Shown here: positions 41,837-49,864 of the stretch, in pieces | How positions within the stretch are numbered: the first letter of the stretch is position 1 | Layout of the letters: each line of letters begins with the position of its first letter | Source of the DNA: Streptomyces sp. CB01249 | GTDB lineage: Bacteria > Actinomycetota > Actinomycetes > Streptomycetales > Streptomycetaceae | Direction of reading: 5' to 3' | Length of the DNA stretch: 64,000 nucleotides | NCBI RefSeq assembly: GCF_001905735.1 | Contig: NZ_LISW01000001.1 | Location: 124,001-188,000 of the forward strand | The notes under the pieces: generated by a model | What the model was told of the DNA's origin: nothing | The model's database searches: none | The model's input: the letters and a program-made list of their open reading frames with translations, nothing else | Program-made: the position numbers and the translations under genes

Positions 41837-44551
41837 ATGGAGTTCCGGTTACTGGGTCCGGTGACAGTCCTCAGGGCGGGCCAAGCCGTCGGAGTGAGGT
41901 CTCGAAAGGCCTTGGAGTTGCTGGTCGTTCTCCTCGCTTCGCCGGGCCTTCGCGCGTCCCACGACGAGATCATGCGTTACCTTTGGCCTCACGAGCCATT
42001 GAGTCCGAATCGCATTCGGCAGACCTTTCACCAGCTTCGGAAGTCTGTGCCGGAAATTTGCCTCGAGAGCAACGAGAGGGGGTCTTGCCGGGTTCATGTT
42101 GAGCCGGAGAAGGTTGACTACCTGCGCTTCCGTAAACTAATGCGGACTGCGGAGTCCACCCCCGACTCCTCGGTGCGGCTCGATTCGCTTCGCGACGCGA
42201 CAGGTGAGTGGCGCGGGATTCTCTTTGATGGGATGCAAGGAGTCGCTTTCGATCGGAGACGGGATGAACTTATGGGGGAGCTCCGGGAGGCCACGACCGC
42301 CTGTGTCCAAGCGGAACTGGAGTGCGCTCAGCTGCGGGCTGCCCTCGGCCGGGTCGACTCTGCCCTGGTGCATTGGCCGACGAGTGAGGCATTGCTCGAA
42401 CTCAAGGTGCGCGCGCTGCGTACGCTCGGCAGGGAGGGCGATATTCCGCCTCTTTTGGCAGAGTGGGAGCGAGAATGCGGACGCTCCACCGCCCACCTGC
42501 TGCTCGCACGCGCGACAGGTGAATACGACCAGCGGACTGCCGCCTCTCTCCACGCCATGATCCCGCCGAGGCCTCGTCAGCTTCCGCTCGGGTCGTCCTC
42601 GCTGGTGGGGCGCCGTCGGCAGCGCGACCGGATGACCGAGGTACTTCTGGGGCGATCCCCGGAGCGGTCCCGGCTGGTCGCCCTGTCGGGGCTGCCCGGC
42701 GTCGGGAAGTCCGCGCTCGCGATCGAGGTCGCGGTGGCGCTCGACCAGTACTTCGCCGACGGCATCCTGCATGTTGATCTCGGAGGGGTCGCCCCTGAGG
42801 GCCTTCTGAGTCACGAGCACGTCATCGCCCGGCTTTTGAACGATCTCGGCGTGCGCCCAGCCACGCCGACGTCGGACGGCATGCTGTCCGCGTACCGCAC
42901 CGCGCTCGCGGACCGTTCGGTCCTCTTGATCCTGGACAACGCGCGGGACGAGGCGCACGTCCGCCGGCTGCTCACCCCGGCCGGGGCCAGCGCGACGATC
43001 GTTACTGGCCGCCGCTATCTGGATGGGCTGCAGATCCGGGAGCACGCTGAACTCATCCCTCTCGAACCCCTGAATCGTGCGGACGCCACCGCACTCCTCG
43101 GCGAGCGGCTCGGCGAGGACCACATGCGTACAGCCGCTCCCTTCGTACCCGACATCGTGGAACATTGTTCCGGGCTGCCGCTGGCGCTCGGAATCATGGC
43201 TGCGCGCATCAAACGGCGTCCACGGGCATTGCCGGACATCGTGCGCGAACTGCGAGTGGAAAGCACTCGGCTGCGCTCACTCGACCTGGGCTCCGAGGAT
43301 CTGAGCGTACGTCTGTCGCTGGACGCTTCCCGCCGGCAGCTCTCCGCTCCGGCGGCAAGACTGCTCGAACGGCTGGCGATCCATCCGGGGCCGACGATCA
43401 GTTGGGCGGCGGTGCGGGCGATCGAGCCCGAGGACAGCCCTCACATCAGTAATGCGGTCGACGAGCTTGTGGGGATGGGCCTGGCGCTCGAACCCTCGGA
43501 CGAGCGGTATGCCCTGCATGATTTGGTCCGGGTCTACGCCGAGGCACTGACCTGCGAGTGGGCCGAAGCCGAGCGTATGCGCGTAGTGAGGCGAGTGCTG
43601 CACTACATGCTGCACCAGGCGTGGTCCTGCGACCGGCGGTTGGAGCCCGGGCGGCGATTGCCGATCGGCCGGCCCGGCACACTCGTAGTCATGGTCCCGG
43701 CCGACGCGGCAGCGGCGATGACGTGGTTCGAGGAGGAGTACTCGACGCTGACCGCCGCGGTCGCACTGGCCCAGCGGCACGGGCTCGACCGCTACACATG
43801 GTTGTTGTCGATGACCTTGGTCACCTTCCAGTGGCGGTCCGGTCGACATCTGGACGCTCTCGCCGGTCTCCAGCGCGCTCTCCCCGCGGCGACGCGGGAG
43901 TCCGGCCCGGCCGACGTGGCCATGGTGCACCGGATGATCGCTGGGACCCACCGAGCCCTGGGCAACGTCGAGGCTGCCGTGCGGGAGCTGAACGGGGCGG
44001 TGCGGATCAGTGACGACGACGGAGACACGCTGGGAGCCGCCTTGGGGCGCCATACCCTCGGGGTCCTGCTCCAGGAGAGTGGTGCCACCGGTGAGGCGCT
44101 GGATCACTTCGGTGCGGCCCTGCCCGCCTTCGTAGAACTTCAGGACGTCCTTGGGCAGGCGGCTGTACTGAGCGGCATCGGGAGCGCGCGATACGACCTC
44201 GGGCAGTACGAGGAGGCGGCCGAGTGCTGCTTGCGGGCCCTGTCCCTGCTGAGGGACACGGGTGATGTCAATGGGCAGGCGCACGCGCACTTCAGTCTGG
44301 GCCGCATCCGGATGGCGTGGGAAGATCCCGAAGCTGCCGTCGTCGAGTTGGTGCGTGCCCGCGTGCTGTACCGATCACTGACCTACGGCAGCAGGGAGGC
44401 CCGGACGCTGGTGTGGCTCGCGAAGGCGCTCAAGGCTGCAGGAAGGGCGGCCGAGTCGACTGAGGCGATGGGGCAGGCCACGGCTGTGCTGAGAAGGGCG
44501 GGGGAGAGGGACCTCGACACGGCCCTCGACCGGCTTGCCCGCCTTCCGTGA
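41837..44551 (+). CDS. AfsR/SARP-family transcriptional regulator with NB-ARC and TPR domains
   Basis: A 904-residue three-part regulator. An N-terminal winged-helix SARP domain (MEFRLLGPVTV..., about 1-90) is followed by a BTAD domain (about 94-240), then an NB-ARC ATPase with Walker A GLPGVGKSA (about 285-293) and Walker B LLILDNARDE. The last ~280 residues are TPR-like repeats. AfsR-type proteins activate genes for secondary metabolism or development after ATP binding. The ATG at 41837 follows GAAGGCGAGG. No biosynthetic cluster is beside it; the nearest candidate targets are the small divergent gene and itself. It lies inside the proposed island. Confidence 0.92.
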   Translation: MEFRLLGPVTVLRAGQAVGVRSRKALELLVVLLASPGLRASHDEIMRYLWPHEPLSPNRIRQTFHQLRKSVPEICLESNERGSCRVHVEPEKVDYLRFRKLMRTAESTPDSSVRLDSLRDATGEWRGILFDGMQGVAFDRRRDELMGELREATTACVQAELECAQLRAALGRVDSALVHWPTSEALLELKVRALRTLGREGDIPPLLAEWERECGRSTAHLLLARATGEYDQRTAASLHAMIPPRPRQLPLGSSSLVGRRRQRDRMTEVLLGRSPERSRLVALSGLPGVGKSALAIEVAVALDQYFADGILHVDLGGVAPEGLLSHEHVIARLLNDLGVRPATPTSDGMLSAYRTALADRSVLLILDNARDEAHVRRLLTPAGASATIVTGRRYLDGLQIREHAELIPLEPLNRADATALLGERLGEDHMRTAAPFVPDIVEHCSGLPLALGIMAARIKRRPRALPDIVRELRVESTRLRSLDLGSEDLSVRLSLDASRRQLSAPAARLLERLAIHPGPTISWAAVRAIEPEDSPHISNAVDELVGMGLALEPSDERYALHDLVRVYAEALTCEWAEAERMRVVRRVLHYMLHQAWSCDRRLEPGRRLPIGRPGTLVVMVPADAAAAMTWFEEEYSTLTAAVALAQRHGLDRYTWLLSMTLVTFQWRSGRHLDALAGLQRALPAATRESGPADVAMVHRMIAGTHRALGNVEAAVRELNGAVRISDDDGDTLGAALGRHTLGVLLQESGATGEALDHFGAALPAFVELQDVLGQAAVLSGIGSARYDLGQYEEAAECCLRALSLLRDTGDVNGQAHAHFSLGRIRMAWEDPEAAVVELVRARVLYRSLTYGSREARTLVWLAKALKAAGRAAESTEAMGQATAVLRRAGERDLDTALDRLARLP

Positions 44552-44779
44552 CAGGTCTGATCGGCATCCGGTGAACGGGCAGAGCCTGAGCCGGGGTGCG
44601 AGGGGCTGGTTCGCGCACTCTGGTCACTTGCGCAGTGCCATCGAGCCGCACAGGCTCCGACTGCACCCACTCGGACTCACCGGTCGCCCCACCCTGCGGC
44701 ACGAGGCTGTGTCACGGACCCGAACGCGGTATCTGCGGCCCGGACCACCGCCCCTCCGTCTTCTTGCGTCGCACGTGAT

Positions 44780-44830
44780 ACCGATGGCGCATCATGTGGA
44801 GTGCGTGGCTGTCTGGAAGCGCAAGGAAGG
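44780..44830 (+). pseudogene. fragment of a TrmA/RlmD-type methyltransferase 3' end
   Basis: One frame reads IPMAHHVECVAVWKR, matching the conserved FPMTHHVECVAILEP end of the intact gene (25799-27145). DNA similarity continues past the stop: GGCCTCTGGCCTGC here against GGCTCTGACCTGC at about 27149. This is best explained as the displaced original end, or a duplicated end, of the host gene after insertion of the island. No other part of the gene is present here. Confidence 0.6.
44797..44814. repeat. right copy of the island-flanking repeat (att-like)
   Basis: TGGAGTGCGTGGCTGTCT matches 27241-27258 at 16 of 18 positions, and its first 14 bases match 27111-27124 in the intact methyltransferase gene exactly. 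Confidence 0.5.
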
Positions 44831-44884
44831 GGGCCTCTGGCCTGCGGTTTTGTTGCTCTGGTGGTTTGCTCGACCTTGTTTTCC

Positions 44885-45079
44885 ATGGTGATGACACTCC
44901 GACTCCCCGACGACCTCGACGCGAAGCTCACCGAGCGTGCTCGTCGGGAGGGGCGCAGCAAGCAGGAGCTTGCCATTGAGGCCATCCGTGAGGCCCAGAG
45001 CCGGGCCGAGCTGAAGGTTGACGACGTTCTGGCCGAGCTCTTGGACAGCGACGCGGAGATCCTGGACTACCTGAAGTGA
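44885..45079 (+). CDS. ribbon-helix-helix (CopG-type) antitoxin
   Basis: A 64-residue protein starting MVMTLRLPDDLDAKLTERA; a second ATG two codons later (44891) may be the true start. It has the ribbon-helix-helix pattern (TLRLPDDLDAKL...GRSKQELAIEAIREA) used for DNA binding and autorepression, then a C-terminal tail that would bind the toxin. Its stop overlaps the toxin gene by GTGA. No ribosome binding site is obvious, so translation may be leaderless. Confidence 0.85.
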   Translation: MVMTLRLPDDLDAKLTERARREGRSKQELAIEAIREAQSRAELKVDDVLAELLDSDAEILDYLK

Positions 45080-45468
45080 CGGACGTTCGCTCTATCCAGA
45101 TCGACGAGATCCTGACCATCGCACGCACGGTCAACGGGACCGAGCACAGCGTGCGTGACATGGGTCTTCTGGTGTCGGCGATCGAGCGGCCCCGGACGAA
45201 CGTGTTCGGAGCCGAGCTGTATCCCGCGCTGCACGAGAAGGCTGCGGCACTGCTGCACTCCGTCGCCCGCAATCACGCGCTGATCGACGGCAACAAGCCC
45301 ACCGCCTGGCTCGCCATGCGTGTCTTTCTGCGGTTCAACGGCGTCAGCGCGAGTGTCGTTCCGCCGCCCGTTTCCGTGGCCGGGCCGTTCGTCGAGGAAG
45401 TCGCGCAGGACAACGTCGACGTACCGACGATCGCCAAGCGCCTCGCGACCTGGTTTCCCGTTTCCTGA
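45076..45468 (+). CDS. Doc-type (Fic fold) toxin
   Basis: A 130-residue protein of the death-on-curing family, which phosphorylates EF-Tu in the known P1 case. The Fic motif reads HALIDGNKPTA, with H67, D71, N73 and K74 in place but P75 where Arg is usual. That arginine contacts the nucleotide phosphates, so activity may be altered. The GTG overlaps the antitoxin stop by four bases. Together they form a type II toxin-antitoxin module just outside the right end of the island. Confidence 0.87.
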   Translation: MTDVRSIQIDEILTIARTVNGTEHSVRDMGLLVSAIERPRTNVFGAELYPALHEKAAALLHSVARNHALIDGNKPTAWLAMRVFLRFNGVSASVVPPPVSVAGPFVEEVAQDNVDVPTIAKRLATWFPVS

Positions 45469-45489
45469 CGTTCGACGCGGCACAAGGGA

Positions 45490-45530
45490 ACCGCCGGGGA
45501 GCGGCAGACGGGCTGTCGCTCCCCGGCGGT
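45490..45530. terminator. bidirectional intrinsic terminator
   Basis: An 18-bp stem (45490-45507 with 45513-45530, one G-U pair) and a 5-nt loop, between the convergent toxin and GH16 genes. Confidence 0.85.
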
Positions 45531-45547
45531 GACTTCGCTTCGGCGGA

Positions 45548-46327
45548 TCAGTACTTGGTGTACTTCATCCAGTCGTAGCGGGCCGTCAGCGGCGTGCCCG
45601 GGTAGTTGAACGGGCCGAGCCAGCTGTCGACCCCGGTGCCGGGCCACAGGTTGGTCATGATGCGCATCGGGTGGGTGGGGAGTGCGCCGCGCGAGCCGTC
45701 CTCCTGGTGGACGAGTTTGCCGTCCACGAACCAGTTGATGGTTCCCTGGTTCCACCACTCGATGGCGTAGTCGTGGTACCCGGCGGAGGCGTCGAACCCG
45801 AGGTTGATGACGGTCTCGTGGCCGCCGACGCCGTTGGTGAAGTAGTTGGTCTGCATCTGGTTGGTGTTCTTGCCCAGGATCTCGACGTCGATCTCGTCCC
45901 AGGGCTGGCCGTCGCTCGGGCCGGTGTAGGTGAAGAAGCCGGTCACGGTGCCTTCGCGCTTGACCGCCTGGAGGCGGGTCTCGAAGCGGCCGTACGAGTA
46001 CAGGTCGTTGGTGCGGTACTCGCCGGAGGCGTAGGGCTTGCCCGAGCAGCCGGAGGGGCAGCTCGCGGTGTCGAGGTTCTGGCCCATGACACCGCCGCTG
46101 AACCAGGTGTGGTCGGCGCGCCAGCCGGCGTTGAACATGCCGCCGTTGGACCAGCCGTCGGACTTGCTCCAGAGGCCGGTGTTGTACGAGTCGAAGTTGT
46201 CGGTGAAGCTGTTGCCGGCGGCGTACGCCGGGGTGGAAACCGGGTTGAGGATCAGCGCGAGAGCGGCGGCCGGGGCGAGTAGCCAGCGGTACTTGCGGAA
46301 CCGCCGTGAAGCCGTGCGGGATTGCAT
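45548..46327 (-). CDS. secreted GH16 beta-glucanase (lichenase/laminarinase type)
   Basis: A 259-residue exported glycoside hydrolase. The signal peptide has a basic Arg-rich start, hydrophobic core at about 15-30 and an AYA-A-type cleavage site near 36-37. The GH16 domain has the catalytic motif DEIDVE with nucleophile E145 and acid/base E149, preceded by the YGRFETR strand. The uninterrupted E-I-D-x-E form is the one of beta-1,3-1,4-glucanases, so mixed-linkage glucan is a likely substrate. No carbohydrate-binding module. ATG at 46327 with AGGAGG upstream. Two LacI-type operators lie just downstream of a good promoter in front of it. Confidence 0.92.
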   Translation of the reverse strand: MQSRTASRRFRKYRWLLAPAAALALILNPVSTPAYAAGNSFTDNFDSYNTGLWSKSDGWSNGGMFNAGWRADHTWFSGGVMGQNLDTASCPSGCSGKPYASGEYRTNDLYSYGRFETRLQAVKREGTVTGFFTYTGPSDGQPWDEIDVEILGKNTNQMQTNYFTNGVGGHETVINLGFDASAGYHDYAIEWWNQGTINWFVDGKLVHQEDGSRGALPTHPMRIMTNLWPGTGVDSWLGPFNYPGTPLTARYDWMKYTKY

Positions 46328-46532
46328 GACTGCCTCCTTGGGGGGCGCGAATGCGGCAGGCGGGAGAGGTTCGGCGTCCACCGGCGACACAACGTGCGGG
46401 GACAGGACGCCTGTGGTGCGGGGACGTGCACTCGACCACGATCTTCCGTGCACCACCGGTGGGGGGAACCGAGAGTCGCGGTGTGGTACAGGCCCGACGG
46501 CGCATGGGTGGTGCGCCGCGAACGGGAAGGGC

Positions 46533-46546
46533 TGGGAACGCTTCCA
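46533..46546. promoter_or_regulatory. LacI-type operator, GH16 promoter (proximal)
   Basis: TGGGAACGCTTCCA, a near-palindrome closely related to the CebR box TGGGAGCGCTCCCA. It lies just downstream of the predicted GH16 transcription start. Confidence 0.75.
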
Positions 46547-46549
46547 GAC

Positions 46550-46563
46550 TGGGAACGCTTCCA
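46550..46563. promoter_or_regulatory. LacI-type operator, GH16 promoter (distal)
   Basis: A second TGGGAACGCTTCCA exactly 17 bp from the first. It abuts the -10 element, so binding would block transcription. Confidence 0.75.
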
Positions 46564-46564
46564 A

Positions 46565-46593
46565 AAAGTAGCAGCGCTGTAGCGGGCCGACAA
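46565..46593 (-). promoter_or_regulatory. predicted promoter of the GH16 gene
   Basis: On the minus strand TTGTCG, a 17-bp spacer and TACTTT form a housekeeping-type promoter directly followed by the two operators. Confidence 0.55.
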
Positions 46594-46754
46594 GGGGTCG
46601 GGGCGCCTCGGTGCATCATGGAGGAAACCTTCCGTTCACACCGCAGGGGCGGCCGGCGATGCGCCGCGGTGCGGGGCAAGTGCCCAGCGCTGTCTGCCTC
46701 TTCTGCTGACTTGGCTGGTCGGAAGGGGTGCGGCAATGAGTCGCTGAACGGCTA

Positions 46755-46784
46755 TTGACATGCCCGTAACGCGGGCCTCAGCAT
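46755..46784 (+). promoter_or_regulatory. predicted promoter of the GH6 gene
   Basis: TTGACA (46755-46760), an 18-bp spacer and CAGCAT (46779-46784). The operator at 46818 lies about 30 bp downstream of the expected start. Confidence 0.5.
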
Positions 46785-46817
46785 GTGCCCACGAAAGCGC
46801 TGGGCTTTGCCGAAATC

Positions 46818-46831
46818 TGGAAGCGCTCCCA
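46818..46831. promoter_or_regulatory. LacI-type operator upstream of the GH6 gene
   Basis: TGGAAGCGCTCCCA, one mismatch from the CebR box, in the GH6 leader 52 bp before the ATG. Confidence 0.75.
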
Positions 46832-46882
46832 AAAATTGGGTCCGCACCGGCGAATCAGCCTGCACAAAGGAGACTTCACCTC

Positions 46883-48166
46883 ATGAGCAGAGTGCGACGG
46901 TTGCTCGTCTCGGTTGCCTGCGCGGCGCTCGCCGCCGGCACGCTGGGCGGTGGCGGCGAGGCAGCTGCCTCGCCCGGCCCCGCGGCGGCCGACCATACGC
47001 TGCCCAGGAACACCCGCTTCTACGTCGACCCCGAGGCCGGGGCCGCTCAGCAGGCGGTCGCCGATCTCAAGGCCGGCAAGGTCGACGACGCCGTGCGGAT
47101 GGCCAAGTTGGCGTCCTGGCCGCAGGCGATCTGGCTCGACTACGGCACACCTGCCGAGATCAAGAAGGTCGTTCAGAAGAAGATGCTGGCGGCCAGGCTG
47201 ACCGGCACCGTTCCCGTGTTCGTCCTCTACAACGTCACCGGCCGAGACTGCAGCTTCTACTCGGCCGGTGGCGCGGACAGCCCCGAGGAGTACCGCGCCT
47301 GGGTCCAGGGTGTGGCCGACGGCATCGGCACCGGCCGTGCCGCGGTCGTCGTCGAACCGGACGGGCTGGCCCTGCTTCCCAAGGAGTGCCCCGAGGGCGA
47401 CGCGGACGGCAGCCGGACCGAGGAGCGGTACGCCAACATCCGCACCGCGGTCGACCTCATGAGGTCGAAGCCCAAGACGTCCGTGTACCTCGACGGAGGC
47501 AGCAGCAACTGGCAGCCGGTCGGTGAGCTCGCCGGCCGGCTGATCAAGGCCGGCCTGGCCGACACCCAGGGCTTCGCCCTGAACGTCTCCAACTACCAGC
47601 CCACCGACCAGCTCAACCGGTACGCCACCTGGGTCTCCAAGTGCGTCTGGTACACCACCGAAGGCCCGGAGGAGGCCCGCGGCAAGACGGACAGCTGCGC
47701 CAGCCAGTACTACTCGCCGGCCGCCCCCAACGACGGGCAGCCCGGCAACGCGGTGGACTTCTACGACCCGTCCACCTGGAAGTGGACCGACGCCTGGTTC
47801 GACCGGACGGTGGGCCGGCCCCCGCTCAAGGACCTCTCGCACTACGTCCTGGACAACAGCCGCAACGGCCTCGGCGCCTGGATCCCCCCGGCGGGCAAGT
47901 ACACCGACGCCGAACCCTGGTGCAACGCTCCCGGGCGCGGCATCGGCGCAAGGCCCACCGCCGACACCGGTCAGCCCCTGGCCGACGCGTACTTGTACGT
48001 GAAGACCATTGGCGAGTCGGACGGCACCTGCCACCGGGGCACGGCGGGGCCCGCCGACCCGGAGTACGGGAGCGAGGACCCGGCGGCCGGCGCGTGGTGG
48101 CCGGACTTCGCGCACACCCTGGCCAGGAACGCGAAGCCCGCGCTCACGTTCAACATCGGCCGCTAG
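46883..48166 (+). CDS. secreted GH6 cellulase
   Basis: A 427-residue exported glycoside hydrolase family 6 enzyme (endoglucanase or cellobiohydrolase) acting on beta-1,4-glucan. The signal peptide is about 30 residues (RRLLVSVACAALAAGT...). Family motifs include VLYNVTGRDCS with probable acid D122, VVEPD with D160, and the LNVSNY strand. There is no carbohydrate-binding module, unlike many Streptomyces cellulases. ATG at 46883 with AAAGGAGA upstream. It is divergent from the GH16 gene and carries its own LacI-type operator, so both are likely induced together by cello-oligosaccharides. Confidence 0.92.
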   Translation: MSRVRRLLVSVACAALAAGTLGGGGEAAASPGPAAADHTLPRNTRFYVDPEAGAAQQAVADLKAGKVDDAVRMAKLASWPQAIWLDYGTPAEIKKVVQKKMLAARLTGTVPVFVLYNVTGRDCSFYSAGGADSPEEYRAWVQGVADGIGTGRAAVVVEPDGLALLPKECPEGDADGSRTEERYANIRTAVDLMRSKPKTSVYLDGGSSNWQPVGELAGRLIKAGLADTQGFALNVSNYQPTDQLNRYATWVSKCVWYTTEGPEEARGKTDSCASQYYSPAAPNDGQPGNAVDFYDPSTWKWTDAWFDRTVGRPPLKDLSHYVLDNSRNGLGAWIPPAGKYTDAEPWCNAPGRGIGARPTADTGQPLADAYLYVKTIGESDGTCHRGTAGPADPEYGSEDPAAGAWWPDFAHTLARNAKPALTFNIGR

Positions 48167-48169
48167 CAG

Positions 48170-48212
48170 AAAGGCGCTCGCCCGTCCGGCATCGGACGGG
48201 CGAGCGCCTTTT
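48170..48212. terminator. bidirectional intrinsic terminator
   Basis: A perfect 19-bp stem (48170-48188 with 48193-48211) and a 4-nt loop, flanked by A and T residues, between convergent genes. Confidence 0.92.
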
Positions 48213-48229
48213 CGGACCGGTGTGCTCGG

Positions 48230-49864
48230 TCAGGAGCTCCCTCCGGTGATCGCGCGGGACATGTAGAGGGCATCCGGCCCGTAGCCGTCCGGCAGGGCGA
48301 CCTCGGGGTGCGGCCGGTATCCGTGCCTGGACCAGAATCCGGCCGTACCGCTCACGGCGATCAGGGATATCCGCTCGTACCGCAGCGCTCTGGCCGCGTC
48401 CGTCAGATGGCGCACCATGCGGGTGGCCCAGCCACGGTTGCGGGACTCGCTCCCGATGACGAGGTCATGCAGGTGCAGGTTCGACGAGCTGAAGACCTCG
48501 CTCTCCTGAACGTCCGGATCGGGGAACCGGAACCGTGGATAGGGAAGAGCGAGGAGGTATCCGCCGACCCGTTCCCCGGCGTCCAGGACGAACGATGTCG
48601 CCGGAGAGGCCGAGGCCCGGGACTGAAGAACGCCGCGGTCCTCGGACAGGCCGCGTTCCGCGTACGCGTGTGACTCCAGCTCCGTGATGGTGTCCCAGTC
48701 GTCGGCCTCGATCGGCCGGATCCGCTCCGCGCGCACGGCCACGTAAGGCAGCGGTTCGTAGCCGTTGAAGCCGCGGGTGGTGTAGCTGACCGCGTACGCG
48801 CCGACCGACCGGATCCACACGGGATCACCCGAGGCGAGGTCCTGCGGCACCGGCACCAGGGCGTTGCCGAGCGTGTCGTCGCTGTCGCAGGTGGGTCCGG
48901 CGACGATCGCGGGTACACGCGGGCTGTCGCCGCGGGTGGGAAAGACGAGCGGATACCGGAGCTGGTCGCCTTCGTACAGCCCGTTGAACCGGCCGCAGGT
49001 CAGGTACAGCCACCTCTGGTGACGTTCGGTCAGTCGGGACACATGGGCGCGGATCGTGCCGTGGTCGGCGACGAGGTGCCGCCCCGGCTCGATGACGAAG
49101 TCGAGTGCGCCCCCTGCCACTTCCCGCAGCCGGTGGATGCCTGCCCGGATGCTTCTGAAGATCTCCGCGGTGGGCGGTGTGAGGGGGGTGCCGTCGGCGG
49201 CGAGGTAGCCGTGAGCGGGCAGTCCGCCACCGAGGTTGATGTGGTCGAGGTGAATTCCTCGCGTGGCGAGCGTCGACAGGGTGGCCGCGAGTGTTTCGAT
49301 GGCCGCTTCCCACCCGCTGACGGTCATCTGCTGGGATCCCACATGGACGGACAGTCCCGCCGGGATGAGCCCGAGCCCGCGCGCCTCCTCCAGGACGCCG
49401 ACGGCGTCGTGGGTGCCGCATTTGCTGGTGAGCCCCCACAGCGCACCGTGGCCGCTGGTGGCCACGCGGCAGAACACTCTCGCACCGGGAGCGTGCCGGG
49501 CGATCGCGCGCACGTCCTCGACACAGTCCGTGGCGAACGTGGTGATACCCAGGTGGAAGGCTGTCGCGATTTCCCGGTCGGACTTGACCGTGTTGCCGTA
49601 ATGCACCTGGTGCGGCGCCACTCCCGTCCGCAGTGCCTGGCGGACTTCGCCAGGGCTGGCCGCATCGAAACCGGCGCCCCGGTCGGCCAGGCAGGTGAGC
49701 ACTTCGGGCAGCGGGCATGCCTTCAACGCGAACCGCACCGCGACCCCGGGAAGTTCGGACCGTAACGTGTCGTACTGGGACTCCATGCCGGTCAGGTCGT
49801 AGACGAGTTGGTCCTGGCCACCGTTCGCGAGAGCGGCCAGTATGTGCGCGGGCTCATCATCCAT
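48230..49864 (-). CDS. PLP-dependent amino acid decarboxylase fused to a GNAT acetyltransferase
   Basis: A two-domain protein of 544 residues. Residues ~1-385 form an ornithine/diaminopimelate-type (fold III) decarboxylase: PLP lysine K48 in FALKAC, HVGSQ, the glycine loop NLGGGLP, EPGRHLVAD, and a CDSDD motif from the partner subunit's active site. Residues ~395-544 form a GNAT N-acyltransferase domain (RNRGWATRMVRHL). The fusion would make an amine from an amino acid and then acylate it. The start is chosen at 49864 (8-bp overlap with the upstream gene); starts at 49873 or 49891 are possible. Substrate unknown. It may modify a peptide or make a small metabolite with the two upstream genes. 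Confidence 0.85.
   Translation of the reverse strand: MDDEPAHILAALANGGQDQLVYDLTGMESQYDTLRSELPGVAVRFALKACPLPEVLTCLADRGAGFDAASPGEVRQALRTGVAPHQVHYGNTVKSDREIATAFHLGITTFATDCVEDVRAIARHAPGARVFCRVATSGHGALWGLTSKCGTHDAVGVLEEARGLGLIPAGLSVHVGSQQMTVSGWEAAIETLAATLSTLATRGIHLDHINLGGGLPAHGYLAADGTPLTPPTAEIFRSIRAGIHRLREVAGGALDFVIEPGRHLVADHGTIRAHVSRLTERHQRWLYLTCGRFNGLYEGDQLRYPLVFPTRGDSPRVPAIVAGPTCDSDDTLGNALVPVPQDLASGDPVWIRSVGAYAVSYTTRGFNGYEPLPYVAVRAERIRPIEADDWDTITELESHAYAERGLSEDRGVLQSRASASPATSFVLDAGERVGGYLLALPYPRFRFPDPDVQESEVFSSSNLHLHDLVIGSESRNRGWATRMVRHLTDAARALRYERISLIAVSGTAGFWSRHGYRPHPEVALPDGYGPDALYMSRAITGGSS

Larger units (their letters stand above)
44552..44884. other. intergenic region at the right end of the island
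   Basis: No complete gene in 333 bp. Around 44780-44850 the sequence resembles the 3' end of the RNA methyltransferase gene at 27.1 kb and its immediate downstream flank. The CopG-type antitoxin gene starts right after it. Confidence 0.55.

Noticed and set aside
27146-44884. tRNA gene or integrase as the basis of the island
   Set aside because: No tRNA cloverleaf and no recombinase-like protein was found. The boundary evidence is only the methyltransferase-end repeats.
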